Part shown: one piece after another, positions 43,280-55,241 of the stretch
Layout: the number at the start of each line of letters is the position of its first letter
Numbering within the stretch: the first letter of the stretch is position 1
Source of the DNA: Perkinsus chesapeaki
Lineage: Eukaryota; Perkinsozoa; Perkinsida; Perkinsidae
Direction: 5' to 3'
Length of the DNA: 64,000 nucleotides
Assembly: GCA_013115145.1 (NCBI GenBank)
Contig: JAAPAO010000061.1
Coordinates: 34,615 to 98,614 of the forward strand
Program-made: the position numbers and the translations under genes
Notes under the pieces: model-generated
Told to the model about the DNA's origin: nothing
Seen by the model: only the letters and a program-made list of their open reading frames with translations
The model's database searches: none

Positions 43280-43831
43280 TATGTTCCTGGATGATGCCAG
43301 CCTTTAAAGTGTGTTGTGCATGGTTGTTACCTTATCACCCATGTCTTATCTTTTTATCTCTAGTTGTTATTTTAAGTATTCCTTTGTTCTGTGTCAACTT
43401 TGCCTAATCTAGTGTATGCCTATAGTGCTGCCATTGTAGACTATTCTATCCACCACACTGCTGCTGTTGGCTAGTAGACCACCTCGCCAACTCTGCCAAA
43501 GTGCCTAATATATCGGTTTCATCTTGTTGTATTGCGTTTAAGTCGGATTACATTTCTCCCTATTATCTATTAATATTGTGGTATGTTGTAATTTATACTA
43601 CTCCACTCCTCCTCCTCCCGCCTCCAGCCGCCTCCATGGTGTGTGCTATTCTCATGTCTGCTGCCGTGTATTCCCTTCTCTCACTTGAATCTCCTGGCCA
43701 TCTCTCCTTCCTCGCCTTATCCGTCACATGCGTGCCTACAAAGAGTTGTATCGCGGTTAATGACCATTGATTATAATAGTATCATTGATTTGTTTTTTTC
43801 TGCTGAGCCCAGTCATCAGCTGAACCCTAAA
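43280..43831. other. Intergenic, nothing recognised
   Basis: T- and C-rich spacer holding the kinase 3' flank and FAM135-like 5' flank. A hydrophobic open frame (43501-43770) is explained by this base bias and not called. Confidence 0.45.
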
Positions 43832-46800
43832 ATGCCTCTTCATGGTGTAGTGGAAGTCCTTATTAATTTTGAAAACTTCCGAAACGTGGACCTATACCAC
43901 CAGGGTCTATATCAGCTGCGAGCCCGGGTAGGAGGCCACTGTTACTACATGAATACCTAAACATTAGTTTTCAGCTATCTGTACCCCAGCGGTCATCCGG
44001 GTATAATAGTAGTGATAGTACAGCAAACGGGGCAGCAGCAGCATCTAAACGTGATCCAGCAATATTGGCTCTGCCATACAACTGGTTCACCCGCTATACA
44101 GGTATAACTATTTAACCCACTGGGATGTGTAGTGATCTCCTTATCAGGCGGTGAAGAGAGTGTAGCTTTGAATGACGCCGGTGGGCAGCAGAAGCCTTCT
44201 ACTGCAGCAGAGCCCAGCTTTCATAGTGTAAAGCAGGCATATATATCCGATACTCAGGTAAGTATATCATCCAAGGTTCATCTAAAACCGTATGGATCAT
44301 CAGGTAGCGTTTTATAGTCGAAGTTTCCTGATTCGTTATTGCGAAGAGGAGATACCTTTGGGGGACTTCTGCCAGTTCAGGTGAACATCTCTCTGATGTT
44401 AGTGATATCGACCGTTCTAGAGGGCCTTGGTTATCTATGTCCACGCCCACTAGGCTCGTGTCGATAGAATGTATCCCTCCTGTGCAGGTTAGAGCTTCCG
44501 TCAGAGCTCCTGTCGGACTCATCTGAGACGGTAGAATATTCATATTGTTTGCCTTTTGTTATAATGTCTTTATTCAGGTAATTGCCTGTGACATTGATCT
44601 ACTTTATGCCGAGCTTAACTCTTGTAACGTTACCGGTAATATTAATGTTAAGTCAGAGAAGATGCTCAGGGAGGCAACTCATAGAAGTACGCAATACCAC
44701 AACTCACGGCCGTCCAGTCTTGTTAAGCGAGCTATTACTGAGTGGCAGCACTGGTTTATTATTATTTTGTCAGGTGATATCACTTTTGAAGTGATCTCTA
44801 CTGTCCGTTTACTCCTACACCACGTTGAAGCAGGCATCTATGAGTAATACCCTACCACTTCATTACACCTCCTCATCTCACCATACCATATATCCAAATG
44901 ACATACTGAGTTCGTATAACGTTATTACTCTTGTTCGTCAGATATGTCCCTGTTGTCTTCGATGAGACCCATTTCTCCGCACTACAAATGCTTATATGCG
45001 CCACCCTCTCAGATTTTAGGTGACTTGCTGTTCGCAGCCCTCCGCTGGTGGAATCTTCGCGTTTAGGTTCCGATTGCCTCCTCCACCTTCCCTGTCAGCA
45101 GCATTAGCGGCTTTACCGGAGGATGACGAGGAGGCCACCACCCATCCGAGCCAGGAACCCGACCTTCCGCCGAACCCCACCACCCTAGAGGAGTTTTTGA
45201 AACAACGAGTAGCCCACATGGATGCCACGTAACAAGTTGCATATGAGCTGGTGCTCTTTGTCAGGTGGCCAGTGACGGCGGTGGCGGTAGTAGTTCGAAG
45301 AGGCCAGGATGCGAGTACATGGATAGAATGGAGAAGGCATATAGTCATCTTGAATCTGTGCGATAAAGGAGGTGGCGTCTCCACGCATTTCATTTATTCC
45401 TTTTTCTTCTTCAGTTCTTCTACGAGATAGCTACAGAGTGCTTGAAAGCTCCTTACAGAGAGACTTTGGCTGAGAAGTTGAGCATTCCCCACAAGAAGGT
45501 AATACATGGTCATCATTCTGTGGTATTGGAACGCTTGCGTTTCAGCCTACAGACATTATGCCGAAGGATGTCGGCGAGATAATGTCAACGATGAATGTAC
45601 TGGCAGTCAGCTCTTTCGAGCTCTGGCATAGGTATGCTCTCAATGGCATTAGAAATATGCAATTCAACGTGAAACAAGCAAGTAGAGCTAGTAGAACATA
45701 TTTTCATGCACTTTTACGATAATGTGGAATTAAGTTATATTTTCTGCTACAGGTTGCTCGATGTCCTGCCAAAGTGCAGTCACGAAGCATGTGTTAGACT
45801 AAGGGTTGTGTGGGAGCGGAACACTATAGAGATGTAGGTTAACCGAAGATACTATCAAAGAGTTGGATGTATCACGCATCAACTTGTAGGTTTAGCCATT
45901 TGAACTCCTGCGTGACCGAGACTGTGGATTCTACCCGGGATCTGGCCTTTCCATTAGAGGATGATATTTGGGAAGCACACAGCACTGCAGCCGAGCGTGT
46001 TCGGGAGTAAGGCCGGTCCTGTACAAGCGCGTCGGGTCGGGGATCGATACTTCCATTTCGGTTGCTCTGGGTATTGTGTGCTTACTTGTGGACTACTCAG
46101 GAAATTCGCGTCTAATCCGCCCGAGGCATTGTGTCGTATAGAAGATACGACTGAGCTGGCAATACCTATTAAGGAAGGTGATTCAAGTGTAAATCAGCGA
46201 CGACGACCGACGATGTCTACTATGCCTATTATATTTGAGCAACGATATGTGAGATACCACCCGCTAGAAATCAGTTATCGTATTTGTCTTAGTCTTGTGG
46301 ATCGTCAACGCCTAGCAGCGTTGAGGATGATGATCGGGCAGATAGCACGCCGGCAGAGCAGGTTGCCAGACCAACTCCTATGCCGACAGACCCCAAGCCA
46401 TATTCAGGTGCCCATTTGATCGTTTTGGTAAGTTTACTCTTACGGACTTCCGTATCCTTCACCCCCTCTTTGCTGCTACAGGTCCATGGATTCCAAGGCA
46501 ACTCGTATGATATGCGGCTTTTCAAGGATAACCTTGCCTGTGTTTATCCGGGTTCATTATTTTTATGTAGCTCTTGCAATGAAGAGGATACTGAGGGGAA
46601 TATCGATGCAATGGGTGAGCAATACTCTGCAGGTCCGTTATCTGTACTCGAATAATCAGGTCAGCGTCTTGCAGATGAAGTCGCTTGTTATATTGCGGAC
46701 TGGTGTCCAGGCAATGCTCTGGTGGGTTTGTTGCTTGCATCATGGAAGATCTTCCAACTCGCTATCTTCAGAGTCGTCTATCGTTCGTATCTCATTCCCT

Positions 46801-47870
46801 TGGAGGCCTTATTGTCCGAGCAGCGCTGCCATACTTAGCAGATCAACCTGGGGTTACTGGAAAGCTGTAAGGCTGCTGTCGCGCTCACGTAATTCTTCCG
46901 AAATATTACTCAGCTTTTAATACTAAGTGATGTACCTAGAGCGACGACTCAACTTCCATTTGAGTTGCCCGAGTTTCTGAGACATTCGTTTTCCCGACTA
47001 TGCTGTGGTATTGATTTCGCGTGTTTATAGTACGGTGGGAAGAACTGAGTTATTGTGTAAGCAGGAATAATATTCTACCACTCATACGGTCAAATGAATC
47101 CCCAAAATGAATGCAATTGATATGTATGTCTCCTCCGCACATTTGTATGGAAGGGGATGATTCCTGCTTGCAATTGTATGATCTGTGCATTTCCAGATAC
47201 ACATTTCTATCCCTCTCTGCCCCACATCTAGGGTACCTGTATAATAGTAACAGGCTCATCGAAGGTGGACTCTGGGGTGAGCAGGAATAGTCAAGCCTAT
47301 ATGTCGAGCATTGTCACTCATATTGACCTCATTTGTATCAATTACGTACCCTCAGTTCTCAAGCGGTGGCGCAAGTCAGAGTGCTTGCAGGAACTGACTA
47401 TGACGGATTCGGATATCCCGCAAGAGTGTTATCTCTACCGTCTCGCAATGGAGTCTGGTCAGATGCTACCGCGGTAGGTCTATTCGCTACAGAATGCTAT
47501 ATTTCTCACATTCATAGTACAGGTTCCAACATGTAGTTCTGGTATCGTCGTGTCAGGACCAATACGCTGGTTTTGATTCTGCACGGATAGAGGTGTCAGA
47601 TAAGGTTCGACAGGAACCCACAATGGGTTCAGTGTAAGTGATTACGTCTCTCATTTCTATTGATTCCAATGATCTATCAGATATACTGAGATGGCTCGAT
47701 CGTTGGTATCAGGCATAGCCCCAGAGAAGCTGATACGATTAGATGTGAACTTCTATTTGCCAGAAAGGACTCTGGACTCATTCATTGGTCGAGCTGCCCA
47801 TATACAGTTCATCGAAAATCAGCCCTTGATGAAGATGATTATTCATAATTATTGTTTGCTATTCCAATAA
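43832..47870 (+). CDS. FAM135-like protein with DUF676 lipase domain
   Basis: The start at 43832 gives VEVLINFENFRNVDLYHQGL and YQLRAR, the N-terminal pattern of FAM135A/B. The 47-bp intron 43928-43974 follows. Further exons read RDPAILALPYNWFTRY and VAFYSRSFLIRYCEEEIPLG, again like FAM135. A long, poorly conserved middle spans many exons. The C-terminal hydrolase domain (about 46400-47870) has HLIVLVHGFQGNSYDMRLF, then RLSFVSHSLGGLIVRAAL with the nucleophile serine in SHSLGG, and ends near SFIGRAAHIQFIEN, typical of the family. The stop is at 47868-47870. The domain is a putative serine lipase/acyl hydrolase; substrate and place of action are unknown. Many middle splices are not resolved. 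Confidence 0.83.
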
Positions 47871-48234
47871 CTTCTATCCCACACCAACAACACCACCACA
47901 CCGTAGTCGAGTTAAGGTAGATCTCACTAAGGGCGAGCGCGCGGCGCAATTTCGTCTCGCTCGCCCTAAATTCAACTTTGGAAACTTACGCGCGATCGCG
48001 GGCTTTATGATGCTTTGTGGCTCTTTGGGGGTAACACTAGCTCAAGGTGGTTAATCTTGCTAGTGTCTAGTCTGGTATCTATATACGCGGTAACGTTGGC
48101 TATCTGCGGTTGCTACCTGTTGCCTATGAGGACCATATAATGAGTACAAGAGCCTTCTTTGTGTACGATCAATGTCTGTACGATTGTTCAACAGTTATTA
48201 TTGGTAATTACCTAATCCCTTTATCATCATTACG
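47871..48234. other. Intergenic with GC-rich inverted repeat
   Basis: The only clear structure is the inverted repeat agggcgagcg (47931-47940) with cgctcgccct (47958-47967), followed by a gcgcgatcgcg stretch near 47990. No coding evidence. Confidence 0.5.
47931..47967. repeat. Inverted repeat with 10-bp GC-rich arms
   Basis: Arms agggcgagcg and cgctcgccct are exact complements around a 17-base loop. It lies about 60 bp after the FAM135-like stop codon and might be a 3'-end or boundary signal. Confidence 0.7.
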
Positions 48235-49545
48235 ATGAACACTCCACTCTCGGATACCAGCACTGCTCCCTGTGATGGATCAACTGGTTCGGCTCCTCTG
48301 CCTCCCATTAAGACTCGTTACGGTCAAGCCGCTGATATCGGCCATAAGTCTAAGATGGAAGACACTTCTATGCACATGTTCCTGGAAAATGGAGGTAAGC
48401 TGCTCTTCCCTCACCTATATACAATAGTATTCCTTATCATTATCAGGTGCATTCGGAGTTTTCGACGGCCACGGTGGTGCTGGCGCTGCCGAGTTCATCA
48501 AGGACTATATGAAGAATGCTATACTGGAGTCGATTGACTCCTCTCAGACTGACGCTGATACTCTATCCAAGAGGTACCATATTACTACTTTGCTTGATGA
48601 TGAGCTTCTCCCAGTTACTCGCTCACCGAAAGGGCTTTGGAGAGCTTCCTCAACGAGACAGAAATGCCAGGTCTTAGAAGAAGTGTTGAGGAGGGCGCCT
48701 TTGATGTAAGTTAATGCAGCTCCCCTTTTATTGTATATTGTTGATGTTAGGATGACGAGTATCCACTAATGACCTCTGGTAGCACAGCCTGTGTGTGTAT
48801 GCTTGATCAATCTACTCTTCCTGGCTCCTTGGCAATTGCCAATGCCGGTGACTGCAGAGCTGTACTCTGTCGCAATGGCACCGTAAGACACAATTAGACG
48901 GGTACTGTGTTTCATTACGTCCGTATTTTGTCAGGCTATTGATCTGACCAGCGACCACAATCTGAAGTCATGCACAGAAGAGGAAAAGCGCCGTGTAGCC
49001 CCTTATCTGCACTGTGAATCAAGCGAATACCTGGGAGGCCTAGCGGTAAGAATGATGGCATTTGTATCTTGCATGTCTGAAAGTTAATTATTAGGTCACT
49101 AGATCACTTGGAGATTTACGTGCTTCCTCTGGTAGCAAGACTGCTGGACAGATCGCTGATCCCGAGATAACCACTATGTTGCTTGATAAGAAAGATGAGT
49201 TCATCATTATCGCCACCGATGGCCTTTTTGACGTGTTGAGCTCGCAGACAGCTGTGGACAGCGTAAGTTCCTCAAATCCAACTCAAGTTTTCTCTTTGAT
49301 TTCTTTGTCAGGTTCGTCGCCATATGTTAGGCAGTCAATGCTCCCCTACCAGCGCTGCTCGCTGGCTTATTGACCGTGCCATCGCAAGACATGCTGCTGA
49401 TAATATCTGTGTCATCGTTGTCTACTTGTTAGACTGGGTCCCATTGGCCAGATTAGTCTCAAAAAGGAATTCTGAGCCTCTAGTTAATAGCCTAGAGTGT
49501 CAGAACAGTGATGATAGTAACAAGGACAGCAGCAATGAGGAATAA
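48235..49545 (+). CDS. Protein phosphatase 2C (PPM family)
   Basis: A metal-dependent Ser/Thr phosphatase. Exons give YGQAADIGHKSKMEDTSMHM (the ED metal motif), FGVFDGHGGAGAAEFIKDYM, STACVCMLDQSTLPGSLAIA with NAGDCRAVLCRNG, VTRSLGDLRASSG, EFIIIATDGLFDVLSSQ and ADNICVIVVYLLDW. All acidic metal ligands of the family are visible. Short GT-AG introns separate these parts. The tail after the catalytic domain is a Ser/Asp/Asn-rich stretch ending at 49545. The start MNTPLSDTSTAPCDG at 48235 is the first ATG before the domain. No signal peptide is present, so a soluble enzyme is inferred. Confidence 0.93.
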
Positions 49546-50108
49546 ATTGATTAACCCCTTCAACGCTAGACTCTTAACGCAGTATGGCGTATTATTAGTA
49601 CATTAAAAGATAGTTAAAGCTGTAATTACGCTGCTTTATATTATAGCGGCGCTCATATATTTTTTTATGGAAATATTTTTGCTGAGGAGGCCTAAGCGCC
49701 TGGCTTTTTATCGGAACATCTGGGTTTGATCTATGCTCCCCAGTAGTTCTCTCTTTGGTCTATATGAAAACGTATTTGCGTCTTATTTGGTTAAAAAAGC
49801 GGTTATTGTGCTCTGCCGCCGCTCAGCGTATTTTTGCCTGTCAATGGGCATAGTTGTACTGATCTTCAATATTATCTTAATAATTATTAGTGTGTGAATA
49901 ACAAACAGTAGTTGTGTGGCATCTCTGCTTGATCTGACAAAAATGATCGTTCTAGTAGTGTACCCTAACTCCACTGGTGTTTTGTTATAAGATTTGTCAA
50001 TACCGTAAATGCCCAGTTGATCTGGTGCTTCATTTGGGGCTATAAGTATGGCGGTCATTATAGAGACCATAGTCGTATTGCTAGATTACATCGATTCCAT
50101 CAAACAGC
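49546..50108. other. Intergenic, nothing recognised
   Basis: AT-rich. A hydrophobic minus-strand open frame (50070-49783) shows no family pattern and was not called. Confidence 0.4.
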
Positions 50109-51468
50109 ATGCCAACAATATTCACGTCAATGCTGGACGCGCCACAAACGTCGTCTCTGGGTAGCGGTCGAGTGGAACCTTCTAAAGGGGGTCAGTCGCG
50201 CTTGTTGAGACTCTTTGAGGAGTTCGATACTACTGGGCGCATGAGCATTGAGAAGTTCAAGTCCGAGTTAGAAAAAATAGTTACTCATGGGAAGGCGGTC
50301 ATATAGCTTGTCGAGTTGTTGCTAAACCCGCACAATTGCGCCCACAGGTGCCTATAACACCGAGTCTTACAAGGCTAATCGAAACGGAGGGTCGGGCTGG
50401 CACGATGACCTATGCAGCTATCATATCAGCGCTCGAGAGCGTGAACCCTGATAGAAGGCGAGCAGACTTGCCCCTCTACAAACTGGATGAAGTGGGTCTA
50501 TCGGAAAATCAAGGGAAAAGATGATCATATCTTAGGTGCGCCCTCAACCCGCACTGCCCCCTCGCCGTGACCCTGTTAAGTGGGATTCTGGACAAACTAG
50601 ACTCTACTCAGATAGTGAAATACGGCAATCTGTAGCTGACATAATAGACGGCCGACTCCCCATGCGAGAGTTTGCGAAACGATTGCGCGACTCTAGGATC
50701 GGGATTGACGGGAACATCGAGACGTTGCTTAGACGTCATCAAGGGGATCCATCTGGAACTAAATTCTCCGAGCTAGTTGCTGCTATAATAAGGAAGAGAG
50801 ATACCTCACAGGATGGCAAGTCAGTGATGAAGATACAGGCGCCTTATGCTGTAGATGACGGAAGTCAACAGTCAAGGTAGGGGAGACAAAAAGGCTGTAC
50901 TCCCGTCCTTGCTTAACCATCGTATGTCTCGCAATATAATAATATCAATCGTACAGGGTTGGAGCATGCGAGAAGGACTACCCACATGATATAATAGCGA
51001 ATCTTGGAAGCAGAGGAGGGGAATTTACAAGAGAGCTCAATACCAATAGACGAGGCAACTCTAGAAGGTGGGAGTTGCCACTCCGCGTAGAAGTATTAGT
51101 AATTCGTTTAGTTCGGGAGCAATCCTAGCTTGGGACCGATCTACATCAGACACACAAGAGTTCAGTTGTAGCGATAGAGTCAAGAGCATACGAAGCCTTC
51201 CGGTGTAAGCGTTGAGTGCGACATGATGAAATGATAAACCATAATATATTATTACCCTTTGCAAAGCTAGACGGCGACGGTGACGGGTAGTCCGTATTCG
51301 CAAGCGATTCACTTTTGCAGGAGTTCGGATGTGCTGCGGTACTGTAGAGAGCCATCTGGAGAGGATATGGATGATAGCGGAGTAGTTACCGGTGGCCGAC
51401 GTCGAGTTCGAGTCTCATCGAAGAGCACACCACCGTTCGGGACTGAAGCAGACATTTCCAATGCTTGA
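50109..51468 (+). CDS. Protein with degenerate EF-hand-like helices, function unknown
   Basis: Exon 1 starts MPTIFTSMLDAPQTSSLGSG and contains LLRLFEEFDTTGRMSIEKFK, which has the helix-loop-helix look of an EF-hand, but the loop lacks several calcium ligands. The next exon carries TPSLTRLIETEGRAGTMTYA and AAIISALESVNPD, a second such unit. Another exon (50536-50878) reads DSEIRQSVADIIDGRLPMRE and GTKFSELVAAIIRKRD. Later exons read DYPHDIIANLGSRGGEFTRE and GEDMDDSGVVTGGRRRVRVS, ending at 51468. Repeated pairs of helices with small loops suggest a calmodulin-fold protein that no longer binds calcium, perhaps an axonemal or scaffold component (guess). Confidence 0.55.
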
Positions 51469-52143
51469 AGCAACAACAAACATGTCTCATGCTTCGATGA
51501 AAAATGGCTACATTCAATTATTCCGAATCATGATAATAATAGTGTGTTGTGTTGCCCGAGTATTGGCTTGTTGTATCCGAAGTGCGAGATGCGCCTTTGC
51601 AATAACTGAAGAGCTTGTGGTGGTTACTACGGGTTTACACACCGAGGCTCATCCCAGCTTCACAGTTCGAGCCGGAGTCGGTTCCTCACTTGTATATTTG
51701 TGTTGCCACACAATCCCGTGCAAGCTAGATTGCTCATTTGTATTTGTAACGGCAAGATGATTGTTGTGAGAGCGTAGATTGATGCCATGTTGGCTCAAGT
51801 TTGTGGTGAAACACACGATTTTTTTCTTTCTATCTGGCATATTGCCAGCGGTCGATTGCCGACTGGATATGTATATGGTATTTGCTGGTCTAATGTTTGC
51901 CTATATATATCGATGTCTAATAGACATCGGCGCCATCCGGCTGTCGGTCAGCATCTTCGCCCTCTTCCCACTCTCCCAAAATGTTCCCTATTCATGATGA
52001 CATTGCCTTTATCAAACATTTTGAGCATCTGATAGGTAGTCTCGTATGCCTCTTCTCTCTCGAGCGTCTTCTATGTATTATACTGCTTGGAACTCAAAAC
52101 ACCAACATAACTTTCAAGACACGTCTTGAGCGATCACAATTGG
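51469..52143. other. Intergenic with one copy of a dispersed repeat
   Basis: No gene is recognised. The segment at about 51590-51660 is related to 63697-63757 (see repeat entries). Confidence 0.45.
51590..51660 (+). repeat. Dispersed repeat, copy A
   Basis: The start tgcgcctttgcaataactga and later aggctcatcccagctt match copy B at 63697-63757 except for a few substitutions and a shorter middle in copy B. Both copies have the same orientation, so this is likely part of a mobile element. Confidence 0.65.
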
Positions 52144-53775
52144 TCACAAAATTTTCGGATCGCTGCTGCTGTTACCTTCATCGCTCCAATGGGCACTCGA
52201 AACAGCAGTATGAAATGAACAGACACTTGAACAAGAGCCGATACTGGTTCCTCTAGGAACCGATGAATCAGCAGCAGGCCACAATGACTTTATAGTTTTG
52301 CAGCTGGAGCCCATATCTGCTTCTTCCTCCAAGGACGATTTTCGTTGGGCTGACATTTTGTTTACTATGTCGAAAACGTCTTCTTCCCAGAATGCTTTTT
52401 GCCTCTCCTCGAGGTCTTGTATTTTCTGCCTGCTTCGCTTCAACTCTTGCCGAAGCCGTAATATCTCAGATTGAAGGTGCTGTCTGCTTTTTGGACGCTC
52501 GGACTTTAACTGGGTGAAGTTCGGGAACAGCTCCGCATTATTGCCACCGGCCAACGGTGACCGAACCTGCATATCCCTCAGTTTCCGGTGTAGCAATTGC
52601 GTAACTGTGGGGAGGACTAACCTCGGATGCTCTGTCCTCGCTCAACTCATCGCTCTCTAGTGATACGCTCGAACCAATTCGAATCAGTAGGGTGCTAGGG
52701 GCTGACTCGATGCCTGAAATATACAATATTCCAAACGTTAAGGTCTAACCTAAACTTTAGCCCAGCTGGATCGACACGAGGTTGAAACCAAACATTTGCC
52801 TTACCCGTAACATCACTTTCTCGGTTTGGTGTGGAAATCGATGAAGTGGTCGGCGGAGAGTCACAGCTCGGTACTTCAGAGCCAACCGGAGAAGCTTCAT
52901 GAACAGACAGTTCTGGCGTTTGCTCCATCTCTAAGACGTTACAGGATCCATCCTCGTATGAGAAACATCGAAAAGGTGAAACGAGGAACCGACCAGAACC
53001 TCATATTACCATTTAGATGAGTTAGTCGCGAATTTAAGGCTTCAACTTCACCACAAGGGCTACTCACTGTCGAAGCAGAAGCAGAGCACCCTTCAATATT
53101 GAACTGATAGCTGTGAGGGAGACTCAGTCCTCTGCGAAAGTTGGGCGATTTGCCTGAAGTCAAGGTCATTATTAAGTAAATGAATTCAGGGAACGAACAA
53201 GTGGCGTCATTCCATGCCGAAAACAGAAGCGAAATTCTGGGACTGAGTCCAGGAAGCTAGTAAAATTTCCTGATCCCAGTGACTTAGCCAAAACCATACT
53301 TCTAGATATTGTGGCTGTTTTCGTCCGCGGTGAAGACTGGACTAATGTAGGTTTGGTGTTACTGGTAACCTGCCATAACAACATATAACCAGAGTCATCA
53401 TTATAGTAGAATGCAACTCACTGATGAAAAGCGTGCTATCCTGTCACTGACTTTTGTTGGGGTATGTAGGGCTGGAACACCTCTTGCTTGATAAACTGCA
53501 TCAGCATGACTTGAGCTACCACGCGTCTAAACAAGAGGAGATGTAAAAGCCTTAGAGATTCAGAACCATTCGATCTAGCACTATTATTATTGCCTCTCGA
53601 CTATTCTACTACACCAGAAATGACACCGTAGAACTACGCTACGGATTTAGCGTGCATGCCTATATACTACCTCCCAAACCTCAGCGCTCTCGTCTGTAAA
53701 CTGACGTCGACGGTTGAGCTTGGTCCAGAAGTCGCCATCCCCTCCCTTCCCATGTGTCGGCGGCGGTGGAGGCAT
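52144..53775 (-). CDS. Coiled-coil protein, family unknown
   Basis: The start at 53775 gives MPPPPPTHGKGGDGDFWTKL and NRRRQFTDESAEVW. Next exons read RVVAQVMLMQFIKQEVFQPY, then TKPTLVQSSPRTKTATISRS with SLGSGNFTSFLDSVPEF, a Ser-rich part, MEQTPELSVHEASPVGSEVP and SVSLESDELSEDRASE. The final exon carries a clear coiled coil (QSEILRLRQELKRSRQKIQD, LEERQKAFWEEDVFDIVNKM) and ends at 52144. A 55-bp intron with donor gttagtcc precedes that exon in phase 0. The layout, disordered front with a C-terminal coiled coil, suggests a scaffold protein. No catalytic motif is seen. Confidence 0.55.
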
Positions 53776-54195
53776 TCGTTTAGGAAATCTCGGATGAAAA
53801 AAAGGAATACTAGAGATAACTATTCCTTTATATCAAAATGATTTTTATTGGTAATTGACCTATTATCTCTATACCGACAATCGATAATAAAGTATATTAA
53901 CATACCAACTATTCCTAGGTAATGTGCCCAGGTACATAGATACTCATACCCTCCGACCACTGTGTAATATACTATAAGCATTACTAATGCTCAGGTCTGT
54001 CTATACTTGACTTGGTGTAACATACTTAGTTAACACAACCTCAAGTATGCTCATTGACAATACCTTGCTAATCTCTTCTTAATATATCGTAAAAGCAAAA
54101 AATAACGAGATGGCGTGTATGATCACGACATCATGTACTTCCTCCTCTATTGTCTACCGGACGTAGACATGATAAGGTATACAAAGCACCACCGA
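53776..54195. other. AT-rich intergenic gap
   Basis: This 420-bp gap lies between two minus-strand genes. No coding frame or structured element is supported. Confidence 0.4.
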
Positions 54196-54999
54196 TTATT
54201 CCAAGAACCAAGTGAAGTAACCCTCACCACGCATGCCATCTGAAAAAGAGTGTAGAAACGATAGTCTTGGAAGAAGAGCAAACGGAAGGAACGATCGAAG
54301 GAAATAGGGGCCAGATGATATGAGTTACAGACGATGGCTCACCTATACGCTTCATGGCCCACGGAGGCTGTTCATGAACCTTCTGGTATTCCTGACCCCA
54401 GTGGAGCCAGGGTCCCCAAATAAAGATACAACCTAAGCAAATCCGCATATCCCTACGAGACACGTAATTATGCTGAGAGATATGACGTATTAGAATGGGA
54501 AGCAAACGTATAACTACTATTTACTCCAAGTGAGGGTATTACTCTCGAAAACATGCTATAAAACCTAAAACCATGACTTACTCATAAGCCACCAGTTAAC
54601 GGACAACTCCAGTCGAATTGATTCTTTCAAGTAGTTAATGTTGGGTACCTGATGATCATTAAATAGGGCACTATACATTACTAGGCCTGGTGCTGATGAC
54701 TCACCTCCCTCTGTGGCCTCTTCTGTTTAAGACGGTTCCACAGGATGAGCTTCATCAAATCCGTATTCTCTGGGCCATGCATACCCGTGCCACGGAGTTT
54801 CTAAAAGGTATTAATAATGTATTCCAAATGTACAGCTTACCCAATGCTTTGGAATAGGCTTAGTAAGCGAATAATCACACGGCTTCATCACGTTGGCAGG
54901 GAATTTCAATGGAGGGGTGTTCTCCCAACCAGTAACATAATCATTGGCCCCATCGGTGAAGAAATGCTTCAGACGGGCGGTGGAACGGCGTAGAGCCAT
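54196..54999 (-). CDS. Small, probably mitochondrial, membrane-associated protein
   Basis: Five exons join in frame: 54999-54841 (MALRRSTARLKHFFTDGAND, with PPLKFPANVMKPCDYSL), 54800-54705 (LRGTGMHGPENTDLMKLILW, NRLKQKRPQRE), an exon ending at 54582 (VPNINYLKESIRLELSVNWW), one with CIFIWGPWLHWGQEYQKVHE, and a last one reading DGMRGEGYFTWFLE with the stop at 54196-54198. The product is about 150 residues, starts basic and amphipathic like a mitochondrial presequence, and has one short tryptophan-rich hydrophobic span. Size and composition resemble accessory subunits of complex I or ATP synthase in alveolates, but I cannot name one. Confidence 0.55.
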
Positions 55000-55241
55000 C
55001 TAACTCTGCTCACCACAATACTGATAAATTAACAATTAAAAGGCGAACAACAATGCGAACAACAACCTCAAGATACGCCGACCCATATAATGAAAGAAGA
55101 AATAATGCGTCGCTCCGTCGTAAGAGCGCACTTCAAAAAATTCACACAGGGCGCACGCGTGCAGCTCTGAAATGAAAACCACGGGTCTAGCTTGGCGAGG
55201 CGCCAGCAATTAGAAGTAGCACAAAACCGCATCGGAGGAAA

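Noticed and set aside
43501-43770. Hydrophobic frame between the kinase and FAM135-like genes
   Set aside because: It lies in T/C-rich spacer, has no exon signals or family similarity, and its hydrophobicity follows from base composition.
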